Assembly (NCBI RefSeq): GCF_010729895.1
Contig: NZ_AP022612.1
Coordinates: forward strand, 4,526,001-4,590,000
Direction: 5' to 3'
DNA length: 64,000 nt
Source: Mycolicibacterium confluentis
GTDB lineage: Bacteria; Actinomycetota; Actinomycetes; Mycobacteriales; Mycobacteriaceae
Part shown: piece by piece, positions 16,668 through 24,474 of the stretch
Layout: every line of letters starts with the position of its first letter
Position numbering within the stretch: the first letter of the stretch is position 1
Made by a program: the position numbers and the translations under genes
Notes under the pieces: model-generated
Databases searched by the model: none
Seen by the model: only the letters and a program-made list of their open reading frames with translations
What the model was told of the DNA's origin: nothing

Positions 16668-18063
16668 GACCGACCGCCGGAACGTAGGGCCCGATCAGGG
16701 TCCGCTGCCACCACGTCTTATCGCGACGCAGTTCGGACCAGGTGGAGTACCGGTACCGGTAAATCTGGACCCGCACCAGGTTGGGCGGATCATCACGAAA
16801 CGGATTGTCGCGCAGCAGCTTACATGTACTCTCGTCGCCCTCCAGCAGCCGTTGGAGCAGCGTCGCCAGCCAGGGCCGGGCATAGCTCGCCGAGATGGCC
16901 GCGAACCACATCAGCCAGTCCAGGCGCAAATGGTAGGGCGCCCACTGGCGGGGCCAGCGGCGGACGTCGCCGGGCTTGCCCTTGAATTCGTACTCGCGCC
17001 AGACGGTGTGGTCGGTGATCGTGCGATCGTGAGTGCCTTCGATCACCAACTCCTCGCGCCGACGGGTGATGCTTCCGAAGGCTCCGTAGCTGTTGACCAG
17101 ATGCAGTGGGTTGAAGCTGGCATTCATCCGCTGACGTCGGCCCAGCATGTTCCGCACGGGCCACAGGCTCAGGACCACCACCATCGCGGTGAACGCAAGC
17201 ACGACACCGACGTACCACGTCGGTGCGGGCAGTTCGGGCGCTGCGCCGCCACGGGAGATCGCGCTGAACGCGAGAATCATGGTGAGCCAGTTGAGCCAGG
17301 CGAAGTTGCCCGAGGCCACCAGCCACAGCTGCGTCACGATGATGACACCCCCCGCGATGCTGGCCACGGGTTGCGGCGCGAACAGGGCGAACGGAACTAT
17401 CAGCTGCGCAAAGTGGTTGCCCGCCACCTCGACTCGATGCAGTGGACGCGGTAGATGATGGAAGAACCAACTCAGCGGGCCCGGCATGGGCTGCGTCTCA
17501 TGGTGGTACTGCAGGCACGTCAGGTCTCGCCAACATGGATCGCCACGCAGTTTGATCAGCCCGGCACCGAACTCGACCCGGAACAGCAGCCACCGCGCGG
17601 CCACGATCACCAGGATGGGCGGGGACACCTCGTCATTGCCGAGAAAGGCCACCAGGAAACCGGTTTCGAGCAGCAGAGACTCCCAGCCGAACGAGTACCA
17701 CTGCTGGCCGACGTTGACGATCGACAGGTAGAGCAGCCACAGCACCAGCCACATCAGCATCGCGGCCCACAGGGGCACGAGATCGCCGGCCCCAACCATC
17801 AGCGCCCCCGCCAGCACAACGCCGATCCAGCACACCACGGCGAAGAACCAGTCGCTGTAGTAGAGCCGGAACAGGCTCGGGGCGGACCGGGGTGAAGTGT
17901 GTTGCAGGAAGGCCGGGATCGGGGTCAGGCCGTGACTGCCGATCAGCGGTCGGAACTGGCGGGCAGCCGCCACGAACGCGACCAGGTAGATCGCCGCGGT
18001 GCCGCTCTGCAGCACGGATCTTGCGAAGGTGTACTGCGGATCGACGAACCAGTCCACGGACAT
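16564..18063 (-). CDS. Lipase maturation factor (LMF) family membrane protein
   Basis: This 499-residue polytopic membrane protein has about 8-10 hydrophobic segments. It has the LMF family signatures VEFGAGLIKLRGDPCWRDLT, CLQYHHETQPMPGPLSWFFH and RMNASFNPLHLVNSYGAFG. The soluble C-terminal domain has GDVRRWPRQWAPYHLRLDW and the YRYRYSTWSELRR segment. In vertebrates LMF1 helps fold secreted lipases in the ER; the bacterial role is unknown but could be membrane-linked folding or lipid handling. The last about 35 residues are Ser/Pro/Arg rich and are encoded antisense to the polD2 3' end, so the C-terminus may be a lineage-specific run-on after loss of an earlier stop. Confidence 0.83.
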   Translation of the reverse strand: MSVDWFVDPQYTFARSVLQSGTAAIYLVAFVAAARQFRPLIGSHGLTPIPAFLQHTSPRSAPSLFRLYYSDWFFAVVCWIGVVLAGALMVGAGDLVPLWAAMLMWLVLWLLYLSIVNVGQQWYSFGWESLLLETGFLVAFLGNDEVSPPILVIVAARWLLFRVEFGAGLIKLRGDPCWRDLTCLQYHHETQPMPGPLSWFFHHLPRPLHRVEVAGNHFAQLIVPFALFAPQPVASIAGGVIIVTQLWLVASGNFAWLNWLTMILAFSAISRGGAAPELPAPTWYVGVVLAFTAMVVVLSLWPVRNMLGRRQRMNASFNPLHLVNSYGAFGSITRRREELVIEGTHDRTITDHTVWREYEFKGKPGDVRRWPRQWAPYHLRLDWLMWFAAISASYARPWLATLLQRLLEGDESTCKLLRDNPFRDDPPNLVRVQIYRYRYSTWSELRRDKTWWQRTLIGPYVPAVGLSGATARPSSSPRASSPRSTPPESDADRSGRAAG

Positions 18064-18082
18064 GGCCGCCTCCTGCTACGCC

Positions 18083-19081
18083 TCAGGTGCTCGTCGACTC
18101 GGCGGCCGAGCGCAGCTTCTCCAGCAGGCGCCCGGCTGCCTCTTTGAGGAACATCTCCTGATGATCGCCGCCGATCTGAATCAGCGCAATATCGGTGAAT
18201 CCAGCCTTCCAGTACTCACCGACGGCGTCGACGATCGCGTCGAGGTCCGGCCCGCAGGGGATGGACTCGCTGGTGTCCTCGGGGCGGACGAACTGCGTGG
18301 CGCCCGCGAAACCGGCGGGTGTCGGCAGGTCGGCGTTGACGGCCCACCCACCGGCGAACCAGCGGAACTGGTCGTGGGCCCGCCGCAGGGCCTCGTCGGG
18401 GTCGGGATCCCAGCAGATGGGGATCTGGCCGATCACCCGCGCCGGGTTCGAGATCCCGGCGCTCCTGCGCTCGGAGTGCCACGCCTTCACGAGGTCGCCG
18501 GTGGGCTCGACGGCCACCATGTGGTCGGACAGGGGCGCGAAAGCCTTGACCGAGTCCTCGCCCGAGACCGCGACGGCCAACGGCACACCGTCGTCGGGTA
18601 CGTCCCACAGGCGCGCCGAGTCGATCTGAAAGTGCTCCCCCTTCCAGTCCACCAGGTCGCCGGTCAGCAGTTCGCGGATGACGTGGATGGCCTCGGTGAG
18701 CATCTCGTGGCGGCGCGTCACAGTCGGCCAACCCCTGCCGATGACGTGCTCGTTGAGGTTCTCGCCGCTGCCGAGACCGAGCGTGAACCGTCCGTCGGCG
18801 AGGATCTGCAGCGTCGCGGCCTGCTGCGCGACGACCGCGGGGTGATAGCGCATGGTCGGGCACGTCACGTAGGTCATCAGTTCAACCGCATCGGTCGCGT
18901 GTGCGACGGCACCCAGCGTCGTCCACGCGTGTGGGGCGTGGCCCTGCGACGTCAGCCACGGCGAGAAGTGATCGCTGCAGACTTCGAAGTCGAAACCCGT
19001 CTGCTCGGCCGCGACGGCATGGCCGACGAGTTCCCGAGGTCCGGCCTGCTCGGTCATGAGGGTGTAGCCGAAACGTGTCAT
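18083..19081 (-). CDS. F420-dependent LLM-class oxidoreductase (TIGR03557-like)
   Basis: This 332-residue TIM-barrel protein of the luciferase-like family resembles F420-dependent glucose-6-phosphate dehydrogenase relatives. Typical segments are FEVCSDHFSPWLTSQGHAPH, ELMTYVTCPTMRYHPAVVAQ, GRFTLGLGSGENLNEHV (cofactor phosphate loop) and RRHEMLTEAIHVIRELLTG. Catalytic details and substrate are unknown. Use of F420 rather than FMN is inferred from similarity to the F420_G6P subfamily. It is followed closely (19 bases) by the LMF-like gene in the same direction, so both may be co-transcribed. Confidence 0.88.
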   Translation of the reverse strand: MTRFGYTLMTEQAGPRELVGHAVAAEQTGFDFEVCSDHFSPWLTSQGHAPHAWTTLGAVAHATDAVELMTYVTCPTMRYHPAVVAQQAATLQILADGRFTLGLGSGENLNEHVIGRGWPTVTRRHEMLTEAIHVIRELLTGDLVDWKGEHFQIDSARLWDVPDDGVPLAVAVSGEDSVKAFAPLSDHMVAVEPTGDLVKAWHSERRSAGISNPARVIGQIPICWDPDPDEALRRAHDQFRWFAGGWAVNADLPTPAGFAGATQFVRPEDTSESIPCGPDLDAIVDAVGEYWKAGFTDIALIQIGGDHQEMFLKEAAGRLLEKLRSAAESTST

Positions 19082-19400
19082 ACCGTCCGGGTACCCGCGC
19101 GCGGAGTCGAGAAACGACGGCGTCGGGCTGGCCAGTTCTTACCGAAGAATTATGTGTCGCTACCTGCGGCCTTAAAGAGCGTCAGTAATTTCAATGGTGT
19201 CGCGCCAGTACTGGTTCGGCACATGCGAGTCCTTCGTAGACAGGTGATGACAGTGCTTCTCGACATTCGCTGGTTGAAGTTCCGGCTCTTCCACCGCCAC
19301 CACCCCGCCCGCTGACCCACCTCCCCGGACTGGTCGCGCGCCCAGTTCGGCTGAGCAGAACTCTTGCGCGCACTGAGTCTCCACCGGTAACTACTTCACG
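19082..19400 (+). other. 319-bp region with a possible short leader ORF and stem-loop
   Basis: No protein family is recognisable here. On the plus strand a 22-codon frame runs from ATG 19247 to TGA 19315 and encodes a basic, His/Arg-rich peptide ending FRLFHRHHPAR, with AGG just upstream. It is followed by a two-part stem-loop at 19336-19371: outer arms GCGCGC, inner arms AGTTC and GAACT around a 9-base loop. Both precede the Sap/GAP membrane protein gene by 30-90 bases. A leader or attenuator is possible, but nothing here proves expression. Confidence 0.3.
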
Positions 19401-20063
19401 GTGCTCAAGATCCTCGGCGAACTGACCGCTCTGGCCGCCGTCGTCGCGATCTCCCCCTTCACCATCATTCCCGCCCTGGCCCTTGTGCTGCACAGTGCGC
19501 GTCCACGCAGCACGGGCCTGGCCTTCATCGCCGGATGGCTCGTCAGCAAGGCTGCCATCACGGTCCTCTTCCTGCAGGTCCCGCGTCTGCTGCACCAGAT
19601 TGACCGAGCGCCCGACGAGGCCGTGAGCGCCTGGGTCCGCATCGTCTTGGGCGTGCTGCTGCTCGTCGCCGCCGTCTGGCAGTGGCGCAGGCCCGGCCAG
19701 ATCGAGTCGCCCCGGTGGCTGACGCGGATCAAGGAGATCACGCCCGCCTGGGCTGCGGTCGCGGGCGTCGCGCTCACTGTGGCCAACCCCAAACTGGTGC
19801 TGGCGTGCGCCGCCGCCGGATATGCCATCGGCACCGCCGGCCTGGGCCTGGGCGCCGAAACGGTCGCGGTGGTGTACTTCGCCCTGCTCGGTGGATCGAG
19901 CGCCGCGGTGCCGATCCTGGCCTACGCGGTGGCCTCGAACCGCATCGATCCGCACCTCGAGCGGTTCCGGGTGTGGCTGCAGCGTCGCGGCAAGACCCTG
20001 ATGCTCGTGAGCTTCATCGTGGTCGGTGCGGTGCTGGTGTTCAGCGGGCTTCGAGCACTCTGA
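19401..20063 (+). CDS. GAP/Sap family membrane protein (sulfolipid-1-addressing-like)
   Basis: This 220-residue protein has six predicted membrane helices (about residues 5-28, 38-60, 78-97, 115-136, 144-172 and 198-217). It belongs to the GAP/Sap family, related to the LysE-type exporters. In mycobacteria Sap and GAP proteins assist export of surface lipids (sulfolipid-1, glycopeptidolipids) together with MmpL proteins. Characteristic are AVVAISPFTIIPALALVLHS at the N-terminus and ALTVANPKLVLACAAAGY in the fourth helix. The start is a GTG without an obvious ribosome site, so the exact N-terminus is uncertain. No MmpL gene is adjacent, so the cargo is unknown. Confidence 0.8.
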   Translation: MLKILGELTALAAVVAISPFTIIPALALVLHSARPRSTGLAFIAGWLVSKAAITVLFLQVPRLLHQIDRAPDEAVSAWVRIVLGVLLLVAAVWQWRRPGQIESPRWLTRIKEITPAWAAVAGVALTVANPKLVLACAAAGYAIGTAGLGLGAETVAVVYFALLGGSSAAVPILAYAVASNRIDPHLERFRVWLQRRGKTLMLVSFIVVGAVLVFSGLRAL

Positions 20064-20085
20064 CCGGATCCACGCGGCCCGCACG

Positions 20086-20232
20086 ATGCTCAAGCAGTTC
20101 CACCTCGAGGACAAGGGCGGCCGACTGGGCATCCTCAAAGACCGCCTCCTCCGTGAGCGGCGACGCCAGCGGGCGTTGTCGGAGGATCCGTACTCGAGCG
20201 GCCAGAACGATCCCTTCGCAGGTCAGCAGTGA
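20086..20232 (+). CDS. Small basic hypothetical protein (48 aa)
   Basis: A 48-codon frame starts MLKQFHLEDKGGRLGILKDR, continues with an Arg-rich helix and ends DPFAGQQ. It has no recognised family and no clear ribosome site. It begins 22 bases after the membrane-protein stop. In its favour, a very strong 12-base-arm hairpin begins one base after its stop, as expected for the end of a transcription unit. It could also be a gene remnant. Confidence 0.4.
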   Translation: MLKQFHLEDKGGRLGILKDRLLRERRRQRALSEDPYSSGQNDPFAGQQ

Positions 20233-20233
20233 T

Positions 20234-20263
20234 GGCCGCGCCGGGCGAGGACCCGGCGCGGCC
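20234..20263 (+). terminator. Strong GC-rich stem-loop, likely terminator
   Basis: GGCCGCGCCGGG-CGAGGA-CCCGGCGCGGCC forms a perfect 12-base-pair stem with a 6-base loop. It begins one base after the stop codon of the small frame at 20086-20232 and lies before the tetR gene at 20287. There is no U-tract, which is common for mycobacterial terminators. The downstream arm overlaps a second small hairpin (20255-20270). Confidence 0.65.
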
Positions 20264-20286
20264 ACGCGCCGCCCTATCATTGACCG

Positions 20287-20940
20287 ATGCCTAGGAAACC
20301 CGGGACGGCCGACCGCGCCGGGGGTGGCGACTCCAAGTCCCAGCGCACGCGTGCCCGCATCCTCGATGCCGCGGCCCACGTCCTGAGCGTGAAAGGGTTT
20401 GCGGGTACGCGCCTGACCGACGTCGCGGAGTACGCCGAATTGCAGGCGCCCGCGATCTACTACTACTTCCCGTCCCGCGAGGACCTCATCGAAGAGGTCA
20501 TGTACTGCGGAATCATGGACATGCGGGAGCACCTGCAGAAGACCCTGGACGCGCTGCCGCCCGGCACCTCGCCGATGGACAGGATCTCGGCTGGGGTGGA
20601 GGCCCACCTGCGCCACGAACTCGAACTGTCGGACTACACAACCGCCTCGATCCGCAACTCCGGTCAGGTGCCCGAACATCTGCGCACCCGGCAGAAGAAG
20701 GAGGAGGCCGCGTACGGCCGAATCTGGCAGGGTCTGTTCGCCGACGCGATCGCCGACGGCGAGATCCGCGCCGACCTCGATCCCCGGATGGCCCGCCTCC
20801 TCGTGATGGGCGCACTCAACTGGGCGGCCGAGTGGTGGGAGCCGCGTCGGGATTCGGTGGAGGACATCGTGACCAACGCACAGATCCTGGTGCGCAACGG
20901 GCTTTCCCCGTCACCGGCGCCCAAGAGGCGCGCGCGCTAG
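20287..20940 (+). CDS. TetR/AcrR family regulator (KstR2-like architecture)
   Basis: This 217-residue regulator has helix-turn-helix TRARILDAAAHVLSVKGFAG and LTDVAEYAELQAPAIYYYF (about residues 41-59). The C-terminal domain, with LIEEVMYCGIMDMREHLQ, LRHELELSDYTTASIRNSG and LVMGALNWAAEWW, is of the type found in lipid-catabolism regulators such as KstR2. That suggests an acyl-CoA-type effector, by inference. A nearby target could be the decayed acyl-CoA dehydrogenase just downstream or the P450/SCP2 operon ending at 21441. The C-terminal tail is Pro/Lys/Arg rich. Confidence 0.88.
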   Translation: MPRKPGTADRAGGGDSKSQRTRARILDAAAHVLSVKGFAGTRLTDVAEYAELQAPAIYYYFPSREDLIEEVMYCGIMDMREHLQKTLDALPPGTSPMDRISAGVEAHLRHELELSDYTTASIRNSGQVPEHLRTRQKKEEAAYGRIWQGLFADAIADGEIRADLDPRMARLLVMGALNWAAEWWEPRRDSVEDIVTNAQILVRNGLSPSPAPKRRAR

Positions 20941-20997
20941 TTTCCGCAGAACCCCTTGTCCAGTCTGACCGCTGCTATGTTTTGATTCTTTATTAAA

Positions 20998-21452
20998 TTG
21001 ATTTGCACGGCAGAGACATACATCGTTGACGCGGCTCGGACCGCGGTGGGCGTCACGATCTTCGAGCGGATCCGATCCGTGCAGCGCACGTTGCGCACGG
21101 CCGACCATGAGGCCTACCGCGAGACCGTCCGCGAGTTCCTGGCCCGGGACCACCAGGACTGGGAGCGGGAGCGCTGGATCGAGCGCAGCGTCTATCCCCA
21201 AGCCGCCAAGGCCGGAATCTACGCGCTGTAGATCGTCGAATCCTACAGCGGTGCAGGCGAATCCGACTACCACTACCGCATGGTGGGTGCGAGGAGGGGG
21301 CCCGCGCGAACGCGTTGTCGATTGGTCTGACTATCGCGATCGACGTCACCGGCACCTACGTCGACCGCTCAGTGCCGGCCTACAACTCAGGCGAACTCAC
21401 GCCTGTCGACGCCGCCAAGGGCAAGTGGTACGTCAGCGAACTATGCGAGGGA
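20998..21452 (+). pseudogene. Decayed acyl-CoA dehydrogenase remnant (with thiolase-like N-terminal stub)
   Basis: Reading on the plus strand, the first codons give AETYIVDAARTAVG, like a thiolase N-terminus. Then comes a typical acyl-CoA dehydrogenase N-terminus: HEAYRETVREFLARD, then RSVYPQAAKAGIYAL. A TAG at 21229-21231 interrupts it, followed in frame by IVESYSGAGESDYHYRMV. A frameshift near 21290-21303 leads to ANALSIGLTIAIDVTGTYVD, and the sequence then jumps to a C-terminal piece, VPAYNSGELTPVDAAKGKWY, ending at TAA. About 200 residues of the middle domain and the end with the catalytic base are missing. The upstream 25 bases are unusually AT-rich. It overlaps the 3' end of the ferredoxin gene on the other strand by about 10 bases. 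Confidence 0.8.
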
Positions 21453-21629
21453 TAACGCCTGCGTCGGGCAGTTGGAGATCGCCTCCTGGACGGCCTCCAC
21501 CTCGTCGGCGTCGGGTTCAGGCTTGATCACGTGGGCCTGACCGTCGTCGCCCACCTCGAACACCGAGGCGGCGGTCATCTCGCACATGCCGATACCCGAG
21601 CACTTGGTTTCATCCACCTGCACACGCAT
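21441..21629 (-). CDS. Ferredoxin, single-cluster [3Fe-4S] type (P450 partner)
   Basis: This 62-residue ferredoxin has ligands Cys10, Cys16 and Cys54 in KCSGIGMC and SNCPTQAL. The gap position that would hold the fourth ligand of a [4Fe-4S] cluster is not Cys, so a [3Fe-4S] cluster is expected, as in many actinobacterial P450 redox partners. It is the last gene of an operon with an SDR and a cytochrome P450 and should pass electrons to that P450. No ferredoxin reductase gene is present nearby. Confidence 0.93.
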   Translation of the reverse strand: MRVQVDETKCSGIGMCEMTAASVFEVGDDGQAHVIKPEPDADEVEAVQEAISNCPTQALSLA

Positions 21630-21641
21630 CTGCCCAGCCTC

Positions 21642-22433
21642 CTAGATCTCCGGCGCGGGAATCACACCGGCCGCCACTGCACCCGTGAGCCCGCCGTCGG
21701 CCGCGATGGCCTGGCCGTTGACCCAGCCGGCGGCGTCGGAGGCCAGGAAGACCACGACCGCCGCGATGTCCTCCGGCGTGGCGTGCCGGCCCAGCAGTTC
21801 CTTGACGCCGTCGAGGGTGTCCTTGCCCATGGTCTCCTCGAAGTCGGTCAGGATCGGCGTCTCGACCGGGCCCGGAAGCACGGCGTTGATCCGAAAGCCC
21901 ATCTCGTGCAGCGCCAGGCCCATCGACTGGGCGTAGACGGTGGTGACCTCTTTGGAGAAGTTGTAGGCGTTGCCCCGCTGTGGGTTGTCCTTGAACCACG
22001 CGGCACCCTCTTCGAAGGTGTCGGTGGCCAACAGGTCTCGGATCGATTCGAGCCGAAGCGGCCAGCCGAAGCCCGCGGTCGACGACACGATCGTCACCGC
22101 GGCACCCGGCAGCAGTCGATCGAAGAACGACTCGGTGAGGTGCCGCACCGCCAGGCTGTTCACCGCGAGCACGAGATCCGCGGGCGCGGTGCCCGGAATG
22201 CCCGCGACCTGGATCAGGCCGTCGAACTGACCCGTGAGCTGTTCGAGGGCGGCGTCGATGCTGCGCGGGTCGGCGAGGTTGACCTCGACGTGGGTGGTGA
22301 CCGCCGCGGTCGGGGTGTTGCGGTCCAGGCAGTGCACCTCCGCGCCCGCGGCCAGCAACTGCTGCGCGACCGCGTGCCCGATTCCGGACGCCGCCCCGGT
22401 GACGACGTAGCGCTTGCCAGAGAATTCCGACAT
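21642..22433 (-). CDS. SDR family oxidoreductase (3-alpha-hydroxysteroid dehydrogenase-like)
   Basis: This 263-residue short-chain dehydrogenase begins MSEFSGKRYVVTGAASGIGH at ATG 22433. A GGAGAGAG ribosome site overlaps the P450 stop; the longer open frame upstream lies inside the P450 gene. It has AAxGIG cofactor binding, LAVNSLAVRHLTE, catalytic Ser in IVSSTAG and YNFSK (Tyr and Lys). The C-terminus is WVNGQAIAADGGLTGA. Layout with an insertion between Ser and Tyr resembles bacterial 3-alpha-hydroxysteroid/carbonyl reductases. Together with the P450, ferredoxin and SCP2 protein it suggests oxidation of a sterol-like or terpenoid alcohol, as inference. Confidence 0.9.
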   Translation of the reverse strand: MSEFSGKRYVVTGAASGIGHAVAQQLLAAGAEVHCLDRNTPTAAVTTHVEVNLADPRSIDAALEQLTGQFDGLIQVAGIPGTAPADLVLAVNSLAVRHLTESFFDRLLPGAAVTIVSSTAGFGWPLRLESIRDLLATDTFEEGAAWFKDNPQRGNAYNFSKEVTTVYAQSMGLALHEMGFRINAVLPGPVETPILTDFEETMGKDTLDGVKELLGRHATPEDIAAVVVFLASDAAGWVNGQAIAADGGLTGAVAAGVIPAPEI

Positions 22434-22440
22434 CTCTCTC

Positions 22441-23703
22441 CTAATCGAGGGTGTAGGGCAGTGACTTGACCACCCTGAAGAAGTTGCTGGTGAGGTAGTC
22501 GGGCTCACCCAGGCGCAGCGTCGGCGCCCGGAAGATCAGCTCCCGGAAGAAGTGCTCAAGCTGCATCTTGGCCAGGAACGCGCCCATGCAGAAGTGCGGG
22601 CCGCCGCCACCGAATGCCACGTGCGGGTTGGGCTTTCGGGTGATGTCGAAGACGTGCGGATTCCCGAACGCCCGTTCGTCGCGGTTTCCCGACGAGTACA
22701 TCATCAGCACCCAGTCGCCCTCCCGAATCTGCTGCCCATGAAACTCGACGTCCTGAGTCGCGGTACGGCGGAACGTCATGACCGGGGTGGCCCAGCGGAC
22801 GAACTCCTCCATGGCCTGCTTGATGCGACCGTCGAAGTCCTCGGCGAGCAGTGCGCGCTGGTCTGGAAACTCCTGCAGGGCCATGGTCGTGAAGGTCATG
22901 GTGTTGCGGGTGGTGTCGGTGCCGGCGACGGCCAACAGCACGAAGAACGCCGCGATCTCGTCGTCGGTCAGCTTGCGCCCGTCGAGTTCGACCTGGGTGA
23001 GCAGGCTCGTGAGATCCGACGTGGGGTTGGCGCGCCGTTCCTCGGCCAATCCCAGTCCGATGGTGAGCAGGCCCACCAGGGAGTCCGTCATCACCTCGCC
23101 GGGTTCCCGGCCCGCGGCGACGTCGGCGTCGTTCCACGACAACATGCCGTTGGCATGCATGATGGTCTCTTCGTACAGTTCCTCGGGGACACCGACCATT
23201 TCGAAGATGGTCCACATCGGAAGCAGGCGGGACGCCTCTTCGATGAAGTCCCCCGACCGGTTCTCCAGCAGGCCGTCGACGATCCGGATCGCCTGACTGC
23301 GGATCTGATCACCGATCTTGGCGACCTGTCGCGGCGTGAACACCGAACTGATCAACCGCCGCGTGCTCGAGTGCTGGGCACCGTCCATCGCCAGGAAGGA
23401 CATCGCGGCCTGGTTCACATCCTCCGGAATGGCCTCGATGAGCACCCCCTCGCGCGAGCAGAACAGCTCGGGATGCTTACTGACGTAGGCGATGTCCTCG
23501 TTGCGCGTGACCGCCCAGACACCGTCGATGTCCGCGGGCACCACAGCACCCTCGACCGGCGGATGCCAGCTGACCGGGCGTTCGTCGCGCAGGATCTTGA
23601 ACGACTTCTCCCGTTCCTCGGCCGTCTGATCCCAGAAACTCAGCGGCGAGATGCTGACCGGGTCGAAGGGCGGTCGGGTGTCTGGCTTCTCGACGGTGGT
23701 CAT
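22441..23703 (-). CDS. Cytochrome P450
   Basis: This 420-residue bacterial class I P450 has the I-helix AGTDTTRN, the K-helix ExxR as EEFVRW and the haem loop FGGGGPHFCMGA with Cys372 as axial ligand. It begins MTTVEKPDTRPPFDP. The substrate cannot be read directly; overall style is like mycobacterial CYP125/CYP142/CYP189-type enzymes that act on sterols or fatty acids. Its start overlaps the stop of the upstream fadD-like frame by 4 bases (ATGA, 23700-23703), and the SDR follows after 7 bases. Operon order: SCP2, fadD remnant, P450, SDR, ferredoxin. Confidence 0.96.
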   Translation of the reverse strand: MTTVEKPDTRPPFDPVSISPLSFWDQTAEEREKSFKILRDERPVSWHPPVEGAVVPADIDGVWAVTRNEDIAYVSKHPELFCSREGVLIEAIPEDVNQAAMSFLAMDGAQHSSTRRLISSVFTPRQVAKIGDQIRSQAIRIVDGLLENRSGDFIEEASRLLPMWTIFEMVGVPEELYEETIMHANGMLSWNDADVAAGREPGEVMTDSLVGLLTIGLGLAEERRANPTSDLTSLLTQVELDGRKLTDDEIAAFFVLLAVAGTDTTRNTMTFTTMALQEFPDQRALLAEDFDGRIKQAMEEFVRWATPVMTFRRTATQDVEFHGQQIREGDWVLMMYSSGNRDERAFGNPHVFDITRKPNPHVAFGGGGPHFCMGAFLAKMQLEHFFRELIFRAPTLRLGEPDYLTSNFFRVVKSLPYTLD

Positions 23704-24464
23704 CGGTGCACCTCCAGGTAGGACTCGCGGAGCGTTCTCTTGACGAGCTTGCCGGTGGCTGACCGCGGCAGCTCGTCGACGAAGTCGACCGACTTCGGCG
23801 CCTTGAAATGTGCCAGTCGGTCCCGCACGTAGGCGATGAGTTCGTCGGCCAGTTCGGCCGTCCCCTCGATGCCGTCGCGCAACTGAACCACGGCCTTGAC
23901 CTGCTCCCCCATCTCCGAGTCGGGCACCCCGATCACGGCGACGTCGAAGATCTGCGGATGCAGGGTGAGCACGTTCTCGATCTCCTGCGGGTAGATGTTG
24001 ACCGCGCCGGAGATGATCATGAAGGGCTTTCGGTCAGTGAGGAACAGGTAGCCGTCCTCGTCGAGGTAGCCGAGATCGCCGACAGTGGACCAGTTCTCGT
24101 GGTCAGGGTGCCGGGAGTCGGCAGTCTTGTCCGGGTCGTTGTGGTACACGAACGGCACCATGTCCCGCTCGAAACAGACGGTGCCGATCTGCGAACCGCG
24201 CGGCTGATCCGGCAGCGGCGGACCGGCTGAGTCAAGCAGGTCGTCGTAGGATTCGCAGCCCGGGATGTCCCCACCGAACGCGTACCCCTGTACCAGGCCG
24301 GGCACCTCGGCGGCCACCAGGCCGGTGAGCTCACGCAGGCCGGCGGAGGCGAACAGCACGCTGGCGTCGCTGTCCTCGACGATGTAGGCCACCTCAGCGG
24401 GCGCGAGGTGGCGGTTGATCGGGGGACGGTCCGGCGTGAGCGCGGCATGCGCACCGGGATACAC
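23700..24464 (-). pseudogene. Acyl-CoA synthetase (fadD-like) with two in-frame internal deletions
   Basis: The frame encodes 254 residues against about 500-540 for a FadD. It begins as a FadD (YPGAHAALTPDRP), jumps after about residue 15 to INRHLAPAEVAYIVEDSDAS, and jumps again after about residue 92 (PDQPRGSQ) to the C-terminal part VPFVYHNDPDKTADSR, GDLGYLDEDGYLFLTDRK, IISGAVNIYPQEIE and RSATGKLVKRTLR. About 50 residues and then about 230 residues seem missing, including the TSGTTGxPKG nucleotide loop and the A5 motif, so it cannot adenylate as a normal FadD. Frame, GTG start and ATGA coupling to the P450 are intact, so it is still translatable. Either a decaying gene or a small stand-alone remnant protein. 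Confidence 0.75.
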
Positions 24465-24474
24465 GTTGTGGCCC

